Source: Spirometra erinaceieuropaei (taxonomy: Eukaryota; Platyhelminthes; Cestoda; Diphyllobothriidea; Diphyllobothriidae). Taken from it: DNA of 64,000 nt. The notes below the pieces were generated by a model. That model saw only the letters and a list, made by a program, of their open reading frames with translations, was not told the origin of the DNA and searched no databases. Each line of letters opens with the position of its first letter. Within the stretch, counting starts at the first letter, position 1. A program made the translations under genes and the position numbers. Positions 46,584-59,440 of this stretch are shown piece by piece. The stretch spans positions 106,147 to 170,146 of the forward strand of contig CACRXP010000425.1 in assembly GCA_902702965.1 (NCBI GenBank), in the 5' to 3' direction.

Positions 46584-49220
46584 CGTTATCTTATCGGCTG
46601 CAATCAAAAGAGCCATCTATGTTGTTAGGGCGTATACGGATTGCATTATTGAACACGCTCATCCAATTGGGTTTTGGGTTTCGATCTTGAACTCCGAACA
46701 CATTCGCACAGCCACTTGTAATATATCCGGAAGCGCATAACCAACTTTTTCAACTTCTGTATTCTGCAGTCGTTATCAGTAATTTTCTGTTTAGAATAAG
46801 CCTTGGTTAGCTTTCTTTTAATTACTAAAGGGTTCGCTAATAAAGTGCTTAATTCCCAGAATCATCAACCTTACTGCCCAGCCAAATTCTGCGCAAGTAT
46901 AATTTATCGCCTGTCGCTCGAGCCTTGGCATATCTTACTCAGTGCGTTATTTTAAAACTTACACACTGACCTGGAAATCCGGACCTTTATAATGATAAGC
47001 CAATCTGCATTTGCATTTCTTTGAAAATTTACGATGCTCGTTGGAGGATCAGTTACACTCGATCTCTCAAAGCACTAAGAGTAACGATGGCTTTTACTGA
47101 GAAAAGTGTTATGTGATCGTGAAAATCGTACCGTCTGAACAAACACAGCTCTCCAAAAGGCTGTTTCATGCTAGCTTTATCCAAATATTCAAATAATTTA
47201 GAAGGGTCATAACTTTCTTTAGTTGCATTTTTGCGGAAATCACATGAGGCCTGCCGAAACGATGAGTCCACACCCTCGACAATCTACTAGTTTGCTTGCA
47301 AATAATTTAATGCTGGGGTAAATTCCGTAGCACTAGGGAACATTGATTTAAGATGAGAGCATATCATACGCTATGAAAAATAAGGTCGTGAACTCCGACT
47401 GAAACCACGCACGCGTTTGCCCGTTACTGTATTTAAAATATTTGCTTTGCAGTCCAGCGGAGATGAAGCACAGACTGCCTAAGGTTCACTTTTCATGTCA
47501 GAACTATCACATTTCCTGCAGCGGACGAATGTTCCCGAGGAGATCGTATAGCAAAACAAGCCTGCAATCCGAGAGGTCTGCAGGTAGAGTCCTTTTCGGA
47601 GTGTTAGCTTTCTGGCTGTTTTCTTGTTCTATTTTTAGCAAATTGCCGCATCAAAAGTGCTTCCTTCTTACAGGGAGGAGCTCTTACATTTTGACTCCGA
47701 ATTCATAGTTAGGAGTCGAAAACTAAGCAATGAATAGCGGCTTTTTGCTGAAGGCTTAATTTAAAATAGTGAGCATATTGCCTTGAAATATACTGAACTC
47801 TACAATTAGGAGTATTTTTACGTCATCGTCTAAGTTAGCCGACCTGTGCGCAGCCTCCATTGGTTCATCATGTCAATGGCGCCAAATACTAGGACAGAAT
47901 AGAAAAATCGATAGTCGCGGGTTTTTAGCGCGTCACCAGTTGGGAGCATGCCCCAATTTTGATGAGCGTTCACGCCGGAGAGAAAGGAACTGCAAAGCTT
48001 TTCAAGAGTGCAAGTTTTCCAGAGCCTCTGATTGTTTCGAGGCAACGTTATTAAAACACAAAGTATGCTGTGTAATTCCTGAAGTATCGTCACCGAGACC
48101 TGATTGGGCAATATTACATATATTCGATGTTGTAATTTTTGTTCGTTGTATTTAATTGAGTAACAAAAAGTCCTTTTTAAAGGCGAATTTATTTGAAGAT
48201 TTAATAGGAAAACAGGACAACTTTGAGCAAAATTGATTTTGTTTCTGCACTTTCCCATCGCAGACCAAAACCTTCTGTTTATGTGCGTTGCACTAATAAA
48301 GATCGTTAACATAAGTGCGGAGATTTTCAAATAAATCCCCTCCGAAACCGCAACTTTTTACTCCCACAAAAATCAGACGGAGTCCGATATGAGAAATCGT
48401 ATTGTTCTCAAAAAGCAAGAAGCAGATTCAGTTTTAAAAGTTCCGTCTTAATAATTAGTTGCGTTCTCATGATAAAATGCATTAACTGACTTGTTTGACG
48501 CTATTTCGCTTCACCTCATTGATAATTAGAGGACGCAAATAAATGTGCAATGAGTACTTGCGACATGTGTATGCGTCACGCCGCGCGATAAGTATGCAGA
48601 GACAGTTTCTACCATCATTCCACTACGAATGGAAATTAATAGGCGAAGGGCTGTCACCTGAGTCTGTAGTTGGTAGTTTTAACATTAGCAAGGTAATTAT
48701 TGCAGAGCCGACGAGTATGCTTCACGAGGAAGCGAAGCAATGGCTTTGCTTTCCGTACACTAAAACTACCACTTTCATGCCCGTTGAGGTTATCTAAATG
48801 AGCATTTGCGACCATAATTAGGAGAAGGACGGAAAGCTTTAAATGCCCCTAGTAAAGGGCCATGATTCAGCCCCCTATATCTTGAAAACTGATTGGTAAA
48901 CGTTTTTATTTTTTTAAGAAGTACGTTAACCACAGATCCCCCTCCTGTAAAAGCCTTTAATTCGGCGATGAGATCTTCTTTCTGGATAAGCCAACGAGGG
49001 TGACCTTTAAGACCATGTGTGACGACAAATGTCCAAAATAGCTCACCTTATCACCCGCCAAATGCAAGAATTTCTAGAATCACCTATAAAATACTGCCTC
49101 TAGCGTCAGTGCTGGTGGGCCAAACTGCCAAACAACTGTCACGCTACTCAAAAACACCGACGATGAAGTCACAGCAAGAAACAAATCGGATTTGGGAATC
49201 CAAGTAATTGACAGAAGTTA
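46584..49220. other. No gene recognised; one 166-codon open frame
   Basis: A minus-strand open frame at 47830-48330 is the longest. It has no recognised domain and lies in AT-rich sequence. Not supported as a gene. Confidence 0.4.
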
Positions 49221-49356
49221 TTATCGACAAAGACATTCTGCCCATATCATGCGCTGTTGTGCGACTACTGATTGGGCTCGAGAGTGAGAGAGTCCGTAAG
49301 GCTCAACGGGAAGAGTAAGTGCCGTAAAAACAAGCGGTGAGCACCCCTAAACCAGG
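49221..49356 (+). repeat. SINE copy E5, tail part
   Basis: Starts TTATCGACAAAGACATTCTGCCCATATCATGCG and runs to the family tail GGTGAGCACCCCTA. Head and first half of the body are missing. It is followed immediately by the TA of an HP-B insertion. Confidence 0.55.
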
Positions 49357-49358
49357 TA

Positions 49359-50267
49359 CAATGTGTGACCTATCACAAGAAATGTTGGTCGAGATTCTGA
49401 AATGTGTTTTCGATTAGGAAAGATTACTTAGGTGGGGTTGTAATACCGATTAGCATTCAGCATAATCCTATAGAATTTCGGACTTACAAGGATGTCGGCT
49501 TTCGAATGCACTCCTTATTGACCTCCTGCAGAAAGCGCGCACAGCAACAACTGTCTTATAAATTCGAATATTTTTTATAAAAAAAACATGCAACAACATA
49601 TGCTTTCTTTTACTCTTTGGTAGAAAATCACACCGTCTTCATATTTTATACTCGAAGAAAGTGTATATTTAGGTTTTAAAAAAGTTTCCCATTTCCCGAA
49701 TAATTTTGAGCCTGACCTGTCATTGCATAAGCGTTTAGCGATTTCCGTTTACACAAGGCATGCTTTCCGCGTAAGGAGAATCATATATTCCTCTATACTC
49801 TTAAGAATATGCCATAGAGAGTTCATAAAATTTTGCAATGGATCGGGGCTGTGTTGTACATTGCATGAGAAGCCTTGGTAAATGCACATGCGCAATGTTG
49901 TATATTCGGACATCGCACGGTCTTCAAAGTCTCATGATAGGAAACTTTTTAAAACCTAAATATACACTTTCTTCGAGTATAAAATATGAAGACGACTAAA
50001 AGAAAGCATATTTTGTGTATTTAAATTTATAAGGCCATCGAAAACCAATACGAAAAATGCATGCCAATTGAGTAGGCATTTTTGCAGTGCGCGGTTTCCG
50101 CCGGTCAAAAAGAAGTGCATCCAAAAGCCGATCTCCTGGCGTATCCGAAATGCTATGGGATTATGCTGCATGCTAATTAGTATTACAACCCCACCTAAGT
50201 AATCCTTCCTAATCGAAAACACATTTCAGAATTTCGACCAACATTTCCTGAGATCGGCCACGCACTG
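49359..50267. mobile_element. HP-B hairpin element, copy B4
   Basis: About 909 bp. The left tip CAATGTGTGACC and right tip GGCCACGCACTG are flanked by TA (49357-49358 and 50268-50269). The central and right parts match B5 and B2. Confidence 0.8.
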
Positions 50268-50334
50268 TACCTTGCTCCAATTGAAAAGGTCTTAAATGAA
50301 TGTGGCTACTGTCGATTTTACTAGCCGTGGTGGC

Positions 50335-50480
50335 ATAACATCTACGCCCTACATCTAACGTACCCTCTGTGCAACAGTTGTCTCTATATTTAAGCGCTTC
50401 TTTTGATGTGTCCGACAGGAAATCTGAAACGCTGAACGAGTAAATTTCTTGCTTTAAAGATCGAGGCCTCTTCTTAACTG
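50335..50480 (+). repeat. Degenerate PLE terminal repeat (pLTR 5)
   Basis: Aligned by landmarks with 1640-1795: TTTTGATGTGTCC, GACAGGAAATCTGAAACGC, GAGTAAATTTCTTG and GATCGAGGCCTCTTC. The hammerhead-like GAAAC remains, but the CTGATGA block is changed to TGATGTG. Confidence 0.45.
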
Positions 50481-52740
50481 CTTCCTTATTCACTTCCATT
50501 GACGACGGAAATTCCGCCCGCGCCATCTATGCCGGTGTAACGCATTTTAATTTAAAATCTTGCCAACAGAGCCAACTGTCACAACGAAAAATGGAATATG
50601 GCAGAAAACTACCAAATAACTGTCGGGTTCTAACACTAGCAAAGACCGTAAAATCAGGCAGCAAACTTTGGGCAAACACCATCTCAAGCAGTCGCCAGAC
50701 CTACACCATTATGACCATGATAGAATTTGCTAGACGGCTAAGAATAGTAACTAAAAGTACAAGAGAGGAGGATGATTTCTGCAGCTATCTGAAGTTCCAT
50801 TTTCCTTCGTATGGGCCTTTGTGTTCACCGGAAAGTCCGGCGTTTTGTAGGTGCTGAATAAAAGCATCTCAGAGCTCAGCAACGATAAGTCATGTCGGGA
50901 AGTCAAAGTTTTAAGGTGCGTTTACTTTGGGGATTTCGTCCGCTTTTTTGATTTTGAGATATCCTCTCCAAAACACCCTCGCTTCCCTCCTGACTAAAAG
51001 TGCATCCATCGCGTTAAGACCAAGAACGTCGAGAATGCACACAAAGGTTGATGGATGGATCCTGACGGATTGAACGGACTTGACAAGCATGTCATCACGA
51101 GCATTCGGACGGACAGAGTACAAAAACTTATGGATGAGCATAAAAGCTACACTTCTAGCTGAAGGGGCTCAAAGCAAAATAAGGCAAAACAAGAGGGCCG
51201 ATATGATTGCAGTAGAGAGAAGGGGATCATTAGGAAGGGGGGGTGGATTTGGGTAAGTTGACATCGTTATGCCTGCTTTTCAACCAATGTGGTGTGGTGC
51301 GCTGTGGGCAGGTTTGTGGAAAGTGCTGACATAGAGAAGGGGAGAAGCGGCTGCTATGAGCCTCGATGGAGGGGCTGCCATCAGTTGTGGGAGCGGCTAA
51401 CCATCCGGAATTCCACCAGAAGTAAGTTTAGTCTGCTCAAACAACTCTGTCGATTCCGTGATGCAGTAAAATAGGCGTAAAGGAAGCTGGCGCGGTCATT
51501 CAAACAGCCCGATCAGTTTCGTTTACCTCGAGAGGAACCGGTTTCCAAACATTCTCAGCACTCCAGACAATCCGAGTACGCGAGTTTTGTGTTAACCACC
51601 GAAAGACTGTACAAGTTCTATAATTTACCCTTATCCGATGAACGATTAGTAATGGCGACATAATCTCAAACGAAGACAAACGATCATAGGCTCTCACGAA
51701 ACGGTCCATTGAATTTTTAGGAAATACCTCACTGGCGGGTCAATATCGATCGAAGATGAGAACTTTACCTGCCCGTTACTTTTTTCTCATATGCCTGCTG
51801 ATCTTCGGTTATTATAAATAACAGCCCTTTAAAGCAATTTACTCTCTCAAAGACAGTGTCTTTCTCTCAGCGCCGAAGGGTATCCGTAAGTGACTTTGTG
51901 TTTGTGACAGATTCTATGGATTTTCAAAACTCCTTCTCACGCTCTTCTATACAGATGGACTTATTTATCATGGCCCTTTTGTAACAGTCGTCCTCGTTTG
52001 TTCGACAATTCCGTTAGGTCCCTTGGCATTTGTCCATTGTTGACCTCTGCATTCAGCTCGAGATCAAAAGTATTTTAAGCAGCCGATTCATGCGCCTACT
52101 GTTTAGACAACAGTGGCTTCTCCAATAATCCCCTCTTTATCTGCGGTTTGTTTGTCTTAATTGTGCAAAACTTCAGCTACTTCATCAGCACCAGCCGAAG
52201 AAAACCGGATCGACAGTAACAGATAATGAATAAAAAGATGCATTAAACTATAAAACGTTTTTACCTTCTCCCAGCTGCCTGGTTTTCTGTCTCGTGCGTA
52301 AAATGGGTGTTTGCAGAAGAGGCGCTAAACTTCACCAAGGAAACGCTTGAGCAGCCCAGTTACGTTACATCCAGACAGTTAATGTTATACCGCCAGACAC
52401 CGCTCGATGGTGATTGGCTATGATAGCGCCTTCGCTACATTCGAAGGTGAAATTTTCATCTAATTCGAATTAATACTGCAATCATCTGCGGGATATTTAA
52501 TTTTCTAACGGGTAGTGGCGGCAGGTCCTAGGTGAAAAGACTTCTTATTGGTAAAGGAAGGGGTCAGTTCGACTCGAGTGCAGGCTTCTGCAGACATCAT
52601 AACTGATTTCTGACAGCGTTAACATACTTGAGTAATTTATTAATACAATCCTAGCATGAATCCCACTGAAGACTGTGCCAGGAAGCTGATGCGGTTTAGT
52701 CCGAGTGACCGTATATTAAGAGCAAGACTTAGCGTTGGTC
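50481..52740. other. No gene recognised
   Basis: Mixed sequence with unassigned short frames (50591-50857, 50911-51141 minus, 51289-51474). AT-rich from 51700. Confidence 0.45.
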
Positions 52741-52835
52741 TAGTTGGGAAGTGACGGACACAATGACTGGAAGAGTGATGTTATCCTCCCGACGTTTCGG
52801 GTTCAAGCTCCATCATCAGCGTCAGATAGTCTATT
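52741..52835 (-). repeat. PLE-type terminal repeat with intact hammerhead-like core
   Basis: A different subfamily from pLTRs 1-5. On the minus strand GACG (52820-52823), CTGATGA (52813-52819), a short TGG/CCC stem closing AGCTTGAA, GAAA (52795-52798) and CGTC (52791-52794) follow in order, then GGGAGGATAACATC. The invariant core letters are all present. No PLE coding sequence lies within reach on the minus strand, so this is a solo repeat. Confidence 0.5.
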
Positions 52836-54494
52836 GAGTATTCCTCCAGTCTTTCAGCATTCTGTATTCATTGTGCTGAACATTTGTTTCATCAGAATCA
52901 CTGAGTCTTGTCAGGACTAGGATTTTGCCGGACAGTTCTGCACGAAGGTGGTTTGGATTAGTTTGGGCTTTAAACACTCCTGGGTTTGCCTTAAAACCTT
53001 AAACATGTGTTGCACTTAGTAATTTAGCGGCAGCCTTTGTGTTCGTATTGTCTTAGTCCACAACGTTCTTCAATAGCTTTAAGGTTTATCACCTTACCAA
53101 ACGACGACTTTCTATTCAAATAGATTAGGGCCTTTAAGGGAATGCACCATTTACGAACCGGACACTTTACAGCCGATGAATGTGGTTACTTCGACAAATC
53201 CAGTTTGGTAGGATGGTAGTTAGTAGCCCTGCCCACTAATTCTACAATTGCACTTACTGGCTCGATTTCAAGCTCTGTGATTACGTTCTCATTATGTCTG
53301 GGAGTGCACGCGCAGAAGCCCTGTCAGGATGACTTTCTTCTTCACTTTAACCGCCCCGAGAACGAGGCGCTGCAAAAATGTCTATATGGACTCATTGTAT
53401 TGCACCCCCACTCGGAAATCTTAAGTAAAAGACGAAAGATTGATCCTAGGAGGATTATGATCCATCATGCTTCTCATTATGCTTGTAATTGCATGCGCGC
53501 ACTGTGTTACCTGTATCTGATTCATTTTTTAGGTACTATCCTAGGCTGCATATCACAGTACCCAGCTGTTACCTGAAGGCATAACCATTTGTGTGCTGTC
53601 GCGGTATTTGTAAGGGCATGGCCTTTCGACATCTACATAAGACCCTGCACGTTAGTAGTCCTTTCTGTTGGAGATACTGCACTAGGTAGGACGACTGGAT
53701 TATTTCCAGGAACCGCGAATAATCTGTCGGCCTATCCACTTGTGGTCCTGCTTTCCTTCGCCTTCTAAGAGACTGGGCTCTACAAGCAGAACAAAGTGTA
53801 GCTTCATATACAGAGTGCTAATTCCTCTTTACATTGTATAGAACACCATTCACGTATAGCAAACAACTACTGCAATAGTTTTAATCCTAGATGTGGCCAC
53901 AGCGACAATACACTATTATTTACAGATTTTCTCATTCACCCAAACATATCTTTCGCAGTAAAGTCTTACCCCGCTTGCGTTTTGCCGTCCTGCGTGCCGC
54001 TGCTTGACTCTCGTGTTCTCATATCTATTCTGTCGGTTAGAGTACTATCGCACATACTGCGGAATGACCTTAAGACACACTGCGTTCTTCCTATTGATTG
54101 TTCGCCTTCACTTGTTATTCTTTCCAATCTGGGGCAAGGATGCATTTATTCCGCATACCGTACTAATTATCCATGCTTATTTCTATACCCTCCTTTCATT
54201 TTTCACCTTATTTAAATTAGGTTTCCACTTTACCAGGAGCGTCAATTCCAGGCATACACTCAAAGCGCCATTTACGCCTCCACTCATTTGCCCAACCCGT
54301 ATAGCCCCTTTTACCACCGGTCCCGTAAGACAGGTGGTCGGGAGTTTTCGGTAACGGGAGGGCGACCAACTACCATCTAACCTCACGTTTTAATTCTAAT
54401 GTCAGGTTACAGATCACTCACCATGAAAAATTAGAACGTAAGTCAAAAATTTATCATAATATCCAGTCCGTAAATGATGTGCCACCGTTTAGTA
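52836..54494. other. No gene recognised
   Basis: Open frames at 53277-53576 and 54004-54354 are unassigned. The latter encodes a hydrophobic stretch but has no supporting context. Confidence 0.4.
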
Positions 54495-55478
54495 CAGTAA
54501 ATGACCGATCTCATGAAAAGTTGGCCAAAATGCTGAAATGCGTTTTGGATGAGGAAGGACTACTTAGGTGGGGTTGTAATACTGATTAGCTTTCGACATA
54601 ATCCTATAATATTTCAGGCTTGGCAGGATGACGGTTTTTAAATACACTTCTTTTCAATCTTTTGTAGAAACCGTGCTCGGTAACAAACGACTACTTATGT
54701 AGCATGCGTTTTCACATTGATTTTTGATTGTCTGATAAATTCAAATGTATTTTACAAAAAGCATGAACAAAAATATTACTTTTTTCACTCTTCCGATCTC
54801 GAATCATGTCAGCTTTATTATTTATACCCAAAGAAGGAATATAATTAGGTTTCAAAAAAGTTTCTAACTATGAGACTTTTTTGAGACTCCGCAATGTCCA
54901 TTCATACAACATCGTACCTGTCCGTCCACCTTTACTCCTCATGAAATCTGCATCATAGCCCGCATCGATTGCAAAATTTTATGGACTCAATATGGTATCT
55001 TTTAAATGATATATATGATTTCCCTAACGCGGAACTCATGCACCTTGTAGACTGAAATCACTAGGCGCTAATGCAACGGCTGATCAGGCTCCAAATTGTT
55101 CGGGGATTAGAAAACCTTTTAAAAACCTAAATACACCTCTTCTTTAAGTATAAATAATGACATTCACATGATTCTTCTTCAAATGAGTAAAAAATAATAT
55201 TTTGTTCGTGTTTTCTACAAAATATACTTGAATTCTTAAGACCATCAAAAGTCAAAGTGAAAAGTGCATGCTACTTACGTAGTCATTTTTCACAAAGCAT
55301 GGTTTCTACAGGCGATTGAAAAAAGGTGTGTTTAAAAGCTGACATCCTGCTGAGTCCGAAATATTATAGGATTATGCCGAAAGCTAATCAGTATTACAAC
55401 CCCACCTAAGTAATCCTTCCTAATCGCAAACACATTTCAGAATTTAGGCCAACGTTTCATGAGATGAGTCACTCACTG
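54495..55478. mobile_element. HP-B hairpin element, copy B5
   Basis: 984 bp, left tip CAGTAAATGACCGATCTCATG, right tip ATGAGTCACTCACTG, flanked by TA on both sides (54493-54494 and 55479-55480). The layout matches 18122-19112 and 39952-40945. Confidence 0.82.
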
Positions 55479-56595
55479 TACTTAACCCATCTGTGGTTGG
55501 TTTGATAACAAACAACTGCTTTTTACGCCCGAGCTTAAAGTTAATGCAGGTTTTGTGCTTACTTAGTGAAATAATGCTGTCGGACTGAGTGCACTTAACC
55601 AGAAAAGTTAGGATTTTTCTTTTCAACGAGATGCTGCCTGCGGTGCAAAGAACATGGTTTACGGTCTGCGCCTAAATGAGCACCATCTTGTCGTAAGTTA
55701 GTAACTCTTTGAGAAAAGCAGCACATATCTCATGCAGCAATGGCGTCTCATCTGCGGACTATCAATGGTTTATTGTATGCAGGCAAGTGACATTTAAAGG
55801 GAGTAGAAAACGCAGCCAGTTAATAGGCGTTAACGCGCCAATTTCATTACAATCGAAATGTTTGTTTTACACTTCCCCTGCTTCATCCTCCTTTTAGGGT
55901 TTCCTATTTTATTTCGCTTTTAAAACTCCAATTCTGCATCTACCATAAACCAGGAGAGAGACCTTTGAATACACCGTGGAGAAAGAAGAGTTACGGGAGT
56001 AATATGATTCCGAGTAATTCCCTCACCCTCAAATGACAGGTTGACCCCTAACCGGGCAAAATTACATCGAAATAAGCGTATAATTTACGAGCCTGTATGC
56101 TCTCAAAGAGCAGTAGTGTACAGCCTAATTACCGCACGCGGCCTGGATAAAAACATCCTGTCGCAATGGCTTCCGATAGCCTAGTCACACCCGACAGGTC
56201 GGAGAGAAGAGTTTATTGGCATCCATTACCAGGCAGACGACTATTTTCGCATTTAGACTAAAATATGTACCTCAGATATCATTTTTTGCTGTAATCAACA
56301 ACTCACGCTATCCTGAGAGCGACTGTCACGGGACAGGCAAAAACAGCGCAAGCTGTTCTCTCTCTCCTCTAAATGTTTTTGGTAGAATATGCAAGACAAC
56401 GTAACACCTGTCAATAGGGAAGCCACTTGTTTCCCACATGTTATCCACTTTACATGGACAAAGGTGTACACCGAGAGGTTAGTGCGCAGACACGAAGGAA
56501 CTAATTTCTCCTGTGTGTTATTGACCTAATTACAAAGCAAAATCAAATAAATGCAATTTATCAAAGCCTCAGAATTGACGACATCTTAGCTGAAA
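55479..56595. other. No gene recognised
   Basis: AT-rich sequence with a few short unassigned frames. Confidence 0.45.
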
Positions 56596-57590
56596 TTTGA
56601 GTTCTCACATGCAACTCTACAGACAAATAGACGGCGTTGCTATGGGCTAGCCTCTGGGACCTCTCTTAGCCGACGTCTTCATGGGCAAGCTGGAGAGATT
56701 TCAACTAAGCGATCAGATCAAAAAGCTTTAACATTACGGTTGCTACGTTGATGATATCTTTGCGATTGCAACCACAGAAACCGACGTCGCTGCCCTCCTA
56801 AATGCTGCAAATCAGGCACATCCGTCGATCAAATTCACGTTGGAGATGGAGTCGGCTGGTTCGCTTCCTTTCTTAGATGTCCTTCTAAACAGGAGATCTG
56901 ACGGTAGCATCCGAAGGAGCGTCTATCGGAAGAAAACCTGGTCTGGACAACACATGAACTTTGCTAGTTTCGTACCCCTTCAAACAAAAACGAAAACTAG
57001 TCAGATGTTTGGCACAAAGGGCTAGAAGAATTTGCTCAACAGATAGTATCGAGGAGGAACTTAGAAAAATCCAGGAACCGCTTCGGGAAAACTGATATCC
57101 TGAAGGGTTCACGGCAAAGAACTTTGCCGAACGTCTCACCAAACCCATCACACTGACTGCCGAAAAGAAAAAGTTGATCCTCAAAGTCCCTTTCCAAGGG
57201 ACGCTACAAGTGAACTCCTAAGAAGACGCCTAGACCAAGCCGTCTCCTGGACCTTCCTAACATCAAGGGTTCTCATACCATTCTCTACTCATCTACTCAT
57301 TCACTTGCTCCCGTGGAACAGATTATATTGGTCGTACGAGTCGACGCCTTTCCAAAAGAATACGAGAGCACCTTCCCGCATGGCTGGCAAAAGGTGAAAC
57401 TAGGAGAATAGAGAGCGCCATCCTTACGTATGCAGTGGATTCAGGACATCGTGTGGACCCCGCTGAAGCCTTTCGTGTGATTTATAAGTTCTCCTCAAGT
57501 TATCCTAAGCTATTCGGCCAGCGCCTGTTAGCAACAGCAGAAGCGGCCGCCATCAGGTTACGAAAACCGACTCTGTACGCCTAGAAGGAC
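56596..57590 (+). pseudogene. Penelope-like element P3: reverse transcriptase plus GIY-YIG endonuclease
   Basis: Best-preserved PLE in the window. One frame gives LYRQIDGVAMG, a stop at 56648-56650, PLGPLLADVFMGKLERFQL, a second stop at 56729-56731, then YVDDIFAIA (catalytic YVDD at 56744-56755), LEMESAGSLPFLDVLLNRR and RRSVYRKKTWSGQH. The frame ends at 57025. A shifted frame continues through LRKIQEPLRE, AERLTKPITLTAEKKKLIL and, after further shifts, CSRGTDYIGRTSRRLSKRIR (GIY-YIG core at 57321-57338), EHLPAWL, GHRVDPAEAFRVIYK and AEAAAIRLRKPTLYA. The domain order RT then GIY-YIG defines the class. The N-terminus is missing and at least three stops and two frameshifts make it inactive. P4 and P5 are C-terminal pieces of the same lineage; P1 and P2 belong to another. 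Confidence 0.85.
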
Positions 57591-57909
57591 CTCGTTTAGG
57601 CTCCGCGCTTACCGTTGTCAAAGGTTGACTAACCACATACAACTTTCTGCGCCCTTCCGCTCTTGCCTAGCCTATATTTTAAAAACTAACTTTTATCAAT
57701 TTTTTCACTCACTGTACCCCTTCCCATATAACTGTACTGGTCTGACGAGAAGTTATCGAAAGCAACGTTCGCTCGTCACCTTTTCTTTTGAACATTCATA
57801 ATCACCAATTCAGCCAGCTACGCTATAACGATTTACCGCATCATAAATATTAATAGGTATTTTGGCGGATTTTGATAAATTAATTTTGGCTCAACTGCAA
57901 AAAACTCAC

Positions 57910-57994
57910 GGACCTCGGTTGGATTTGAACCCACGACAGAAAGGGGAAGACTTGTGTGCGGTCAACACTAGCCACCTGAGCTACAAGGCCCCGC
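57910..57994 (-). pseudogene. tRNA-like sequence, single copy of the palindrome family
   Basis: Minus strand: A box TAGCTCAGGTGG (57972-57983) and B box GGTTCAAATCC (57921-57931). It is followed by the tail GAGTTTTTTGCAGTTGAG seen at 5567-5768. The middle part differs and gives no clean anticodon arm. Another tRNA-derived SINE copy, not palindromic. Confidence 0.5.
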
Positions 57995-58144
57995 CGAGAG
58001 CAGTGAGTTTAATCGTATCTGGGTCAAGTTACCCGCCCAGGCTATTGCAACGTGTTGAATAATCACCTTTCTCTGCCGTTAGTCCGCAGAATGTTGGTGT
58101 GAGAATTTCACTCAAATAGCACGCCATTCGCACAGTACTCAGGG

Positions 58145-58696
58145 TCATCGATGCAAACGAGGACAACCTTCACCACGTTTATTCGCGTGTCCGTCTTCGA
58201 TGTCATTATCGTCGCCAATTGTAACTCGGCCCACATTATAATATTTAAAATGGATGAAGGCCTGTGAATCGGGCTGCAATAACTCCTGCCTAATGCGATC
58301 TGTATGACCTGCCCACGCATGTAAGATCAGAGCTGCACTCATGACAATCGGGACCAAGTCGTGGGCGGCACGTCTAGACGGGCTGTTGGTTTTGTCAGTC
58401 GCTGTACGCACTCCTACCTCCGGCTCTTTTGACGTTGTCTTGCCATCGTGGCCAATTGAGTCATGGAAGAGAGAGTGTGTAAGGCGCTGCGCAAGTCTCT
58501 CGTGTTGCGTCCGCTCCGTTGAGCATATGGCAGACGTCACCGCCTGCGATGGTTGAGTCAAAACCGATTTCGGATGCGTCGACATCCTATGCGATTTCCC
58601 TCGCACATGAATAAACGCCCTCATTACGCAGGCTAGGAGAATCCAGTCGATGGTATTTCCTTTGACGGATGAATTCAGTGGATGGATCGCAGACAT
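58145..58696 (-). CDS. Unassigned 183-codon open frame
   Basis: The longest ATG-started open frame free of gap sequence on the minus strand, in DNA a little GC-richer than its surroundings. Basic N-terminal half, no recognised domain, no signal peptide and no splice context. A plus-strand open frame (58341-58556) overlaps it. It could be an exon of a host gene or leftover repeat coding sequence; nothing decides between these. Confidence 0.22.
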   Translation of the reverse strand: MSAIHPLNSSVKGNTIDWILLACVMRAFIHVRGKSHRMSTHPKSVLTQPSQAVTSAICSTERTQHERLAQRLTHSLFHDSIGHDGKTTSKEPEVGVRTATDKTNSPSRRAAHDLVPIVMSAALILHAWAGHTDRIRQELLQPDSQAFIHFKYYNVGRVTIGDDNDIEDGHANKRGEGCPRLHR

Positions 58697-59440
58697 CAGT
58701 GGACTGAATGCTGCCAGGCGGTTTCCTCTTCCGAGTTCGGGGCTTCTGCTTCATATCTCTAGAAACGTATTGCTATGGTGGAAACTTTCCATACTCGCCT
58801 CAGTCGCCTTCGGTTGTGTAAAAAGATCTATTATTGTAATTATTGCAAGCTCATATTTTTAAGTTTTTGTCATCCCTCCATAGAGTAGACAAAGAGGTCT
58901 AGATAAACTGGGCTTGCTCAGGCTGTTGCAGTAACATCTCATATAGCAAAGCTGTAAGAAGGCAGAATGGATAATTATACCCCCGCAAAGTTAGCAAAAA
59001 ATGGTCCTCTTAGGGACCCCATTGGTCCATTCGGGCAGTTTGCCGAGTACCCTTAAGCTATCTGTAGCTACTCAACAGCCATCAACAGACCATGAATTCG
59101 CCGACCAAAGTTGTTGATTGTTTGGAATAACTACAGTGATATAAGTAGTACCAAAATACTCCATAACGACATTGACCGTGTATGTTCTTCGTCACTCTAT
59201 GCGCGTAGACAGGTAACTCTATTTATTTTTCATCAGAAGCTAATTGTGAAAGAAATCATGTACCATATAAACTTAAGAATACGTTCACTCGCGAACTACA
59301 TCCAGACATGCAGTTGTTTTGAAAAACCGGAATAGATGGCATTTCTGATAACTGTCCTAAAATGGCGAAGTTTTGGTTCTGCAGTCCCACTTGATTGATG
59401 CCATATGGTTAACTTACTAAAACAACTTTGTTTAATATAC
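58697..59440. other. No gene recognised
   Basis: AT-rich sequence with two short frames (58650-58862 and 59111-59335), unassigned. Confidence 0.45.

Noticed and set aside
47830..48330. Protein-coding gene of 166 codons on the minus strand
   Set aside because: No recognisable domain, AT-rich context and an overlapping plus-strand frame; not better than chance.
54004..54354. Membrane protein gene
   Set aside because: Hydrophobic translation alone, in pyrimidine-rich DNA, is weak evidence; two frames overlap and no context supports it.
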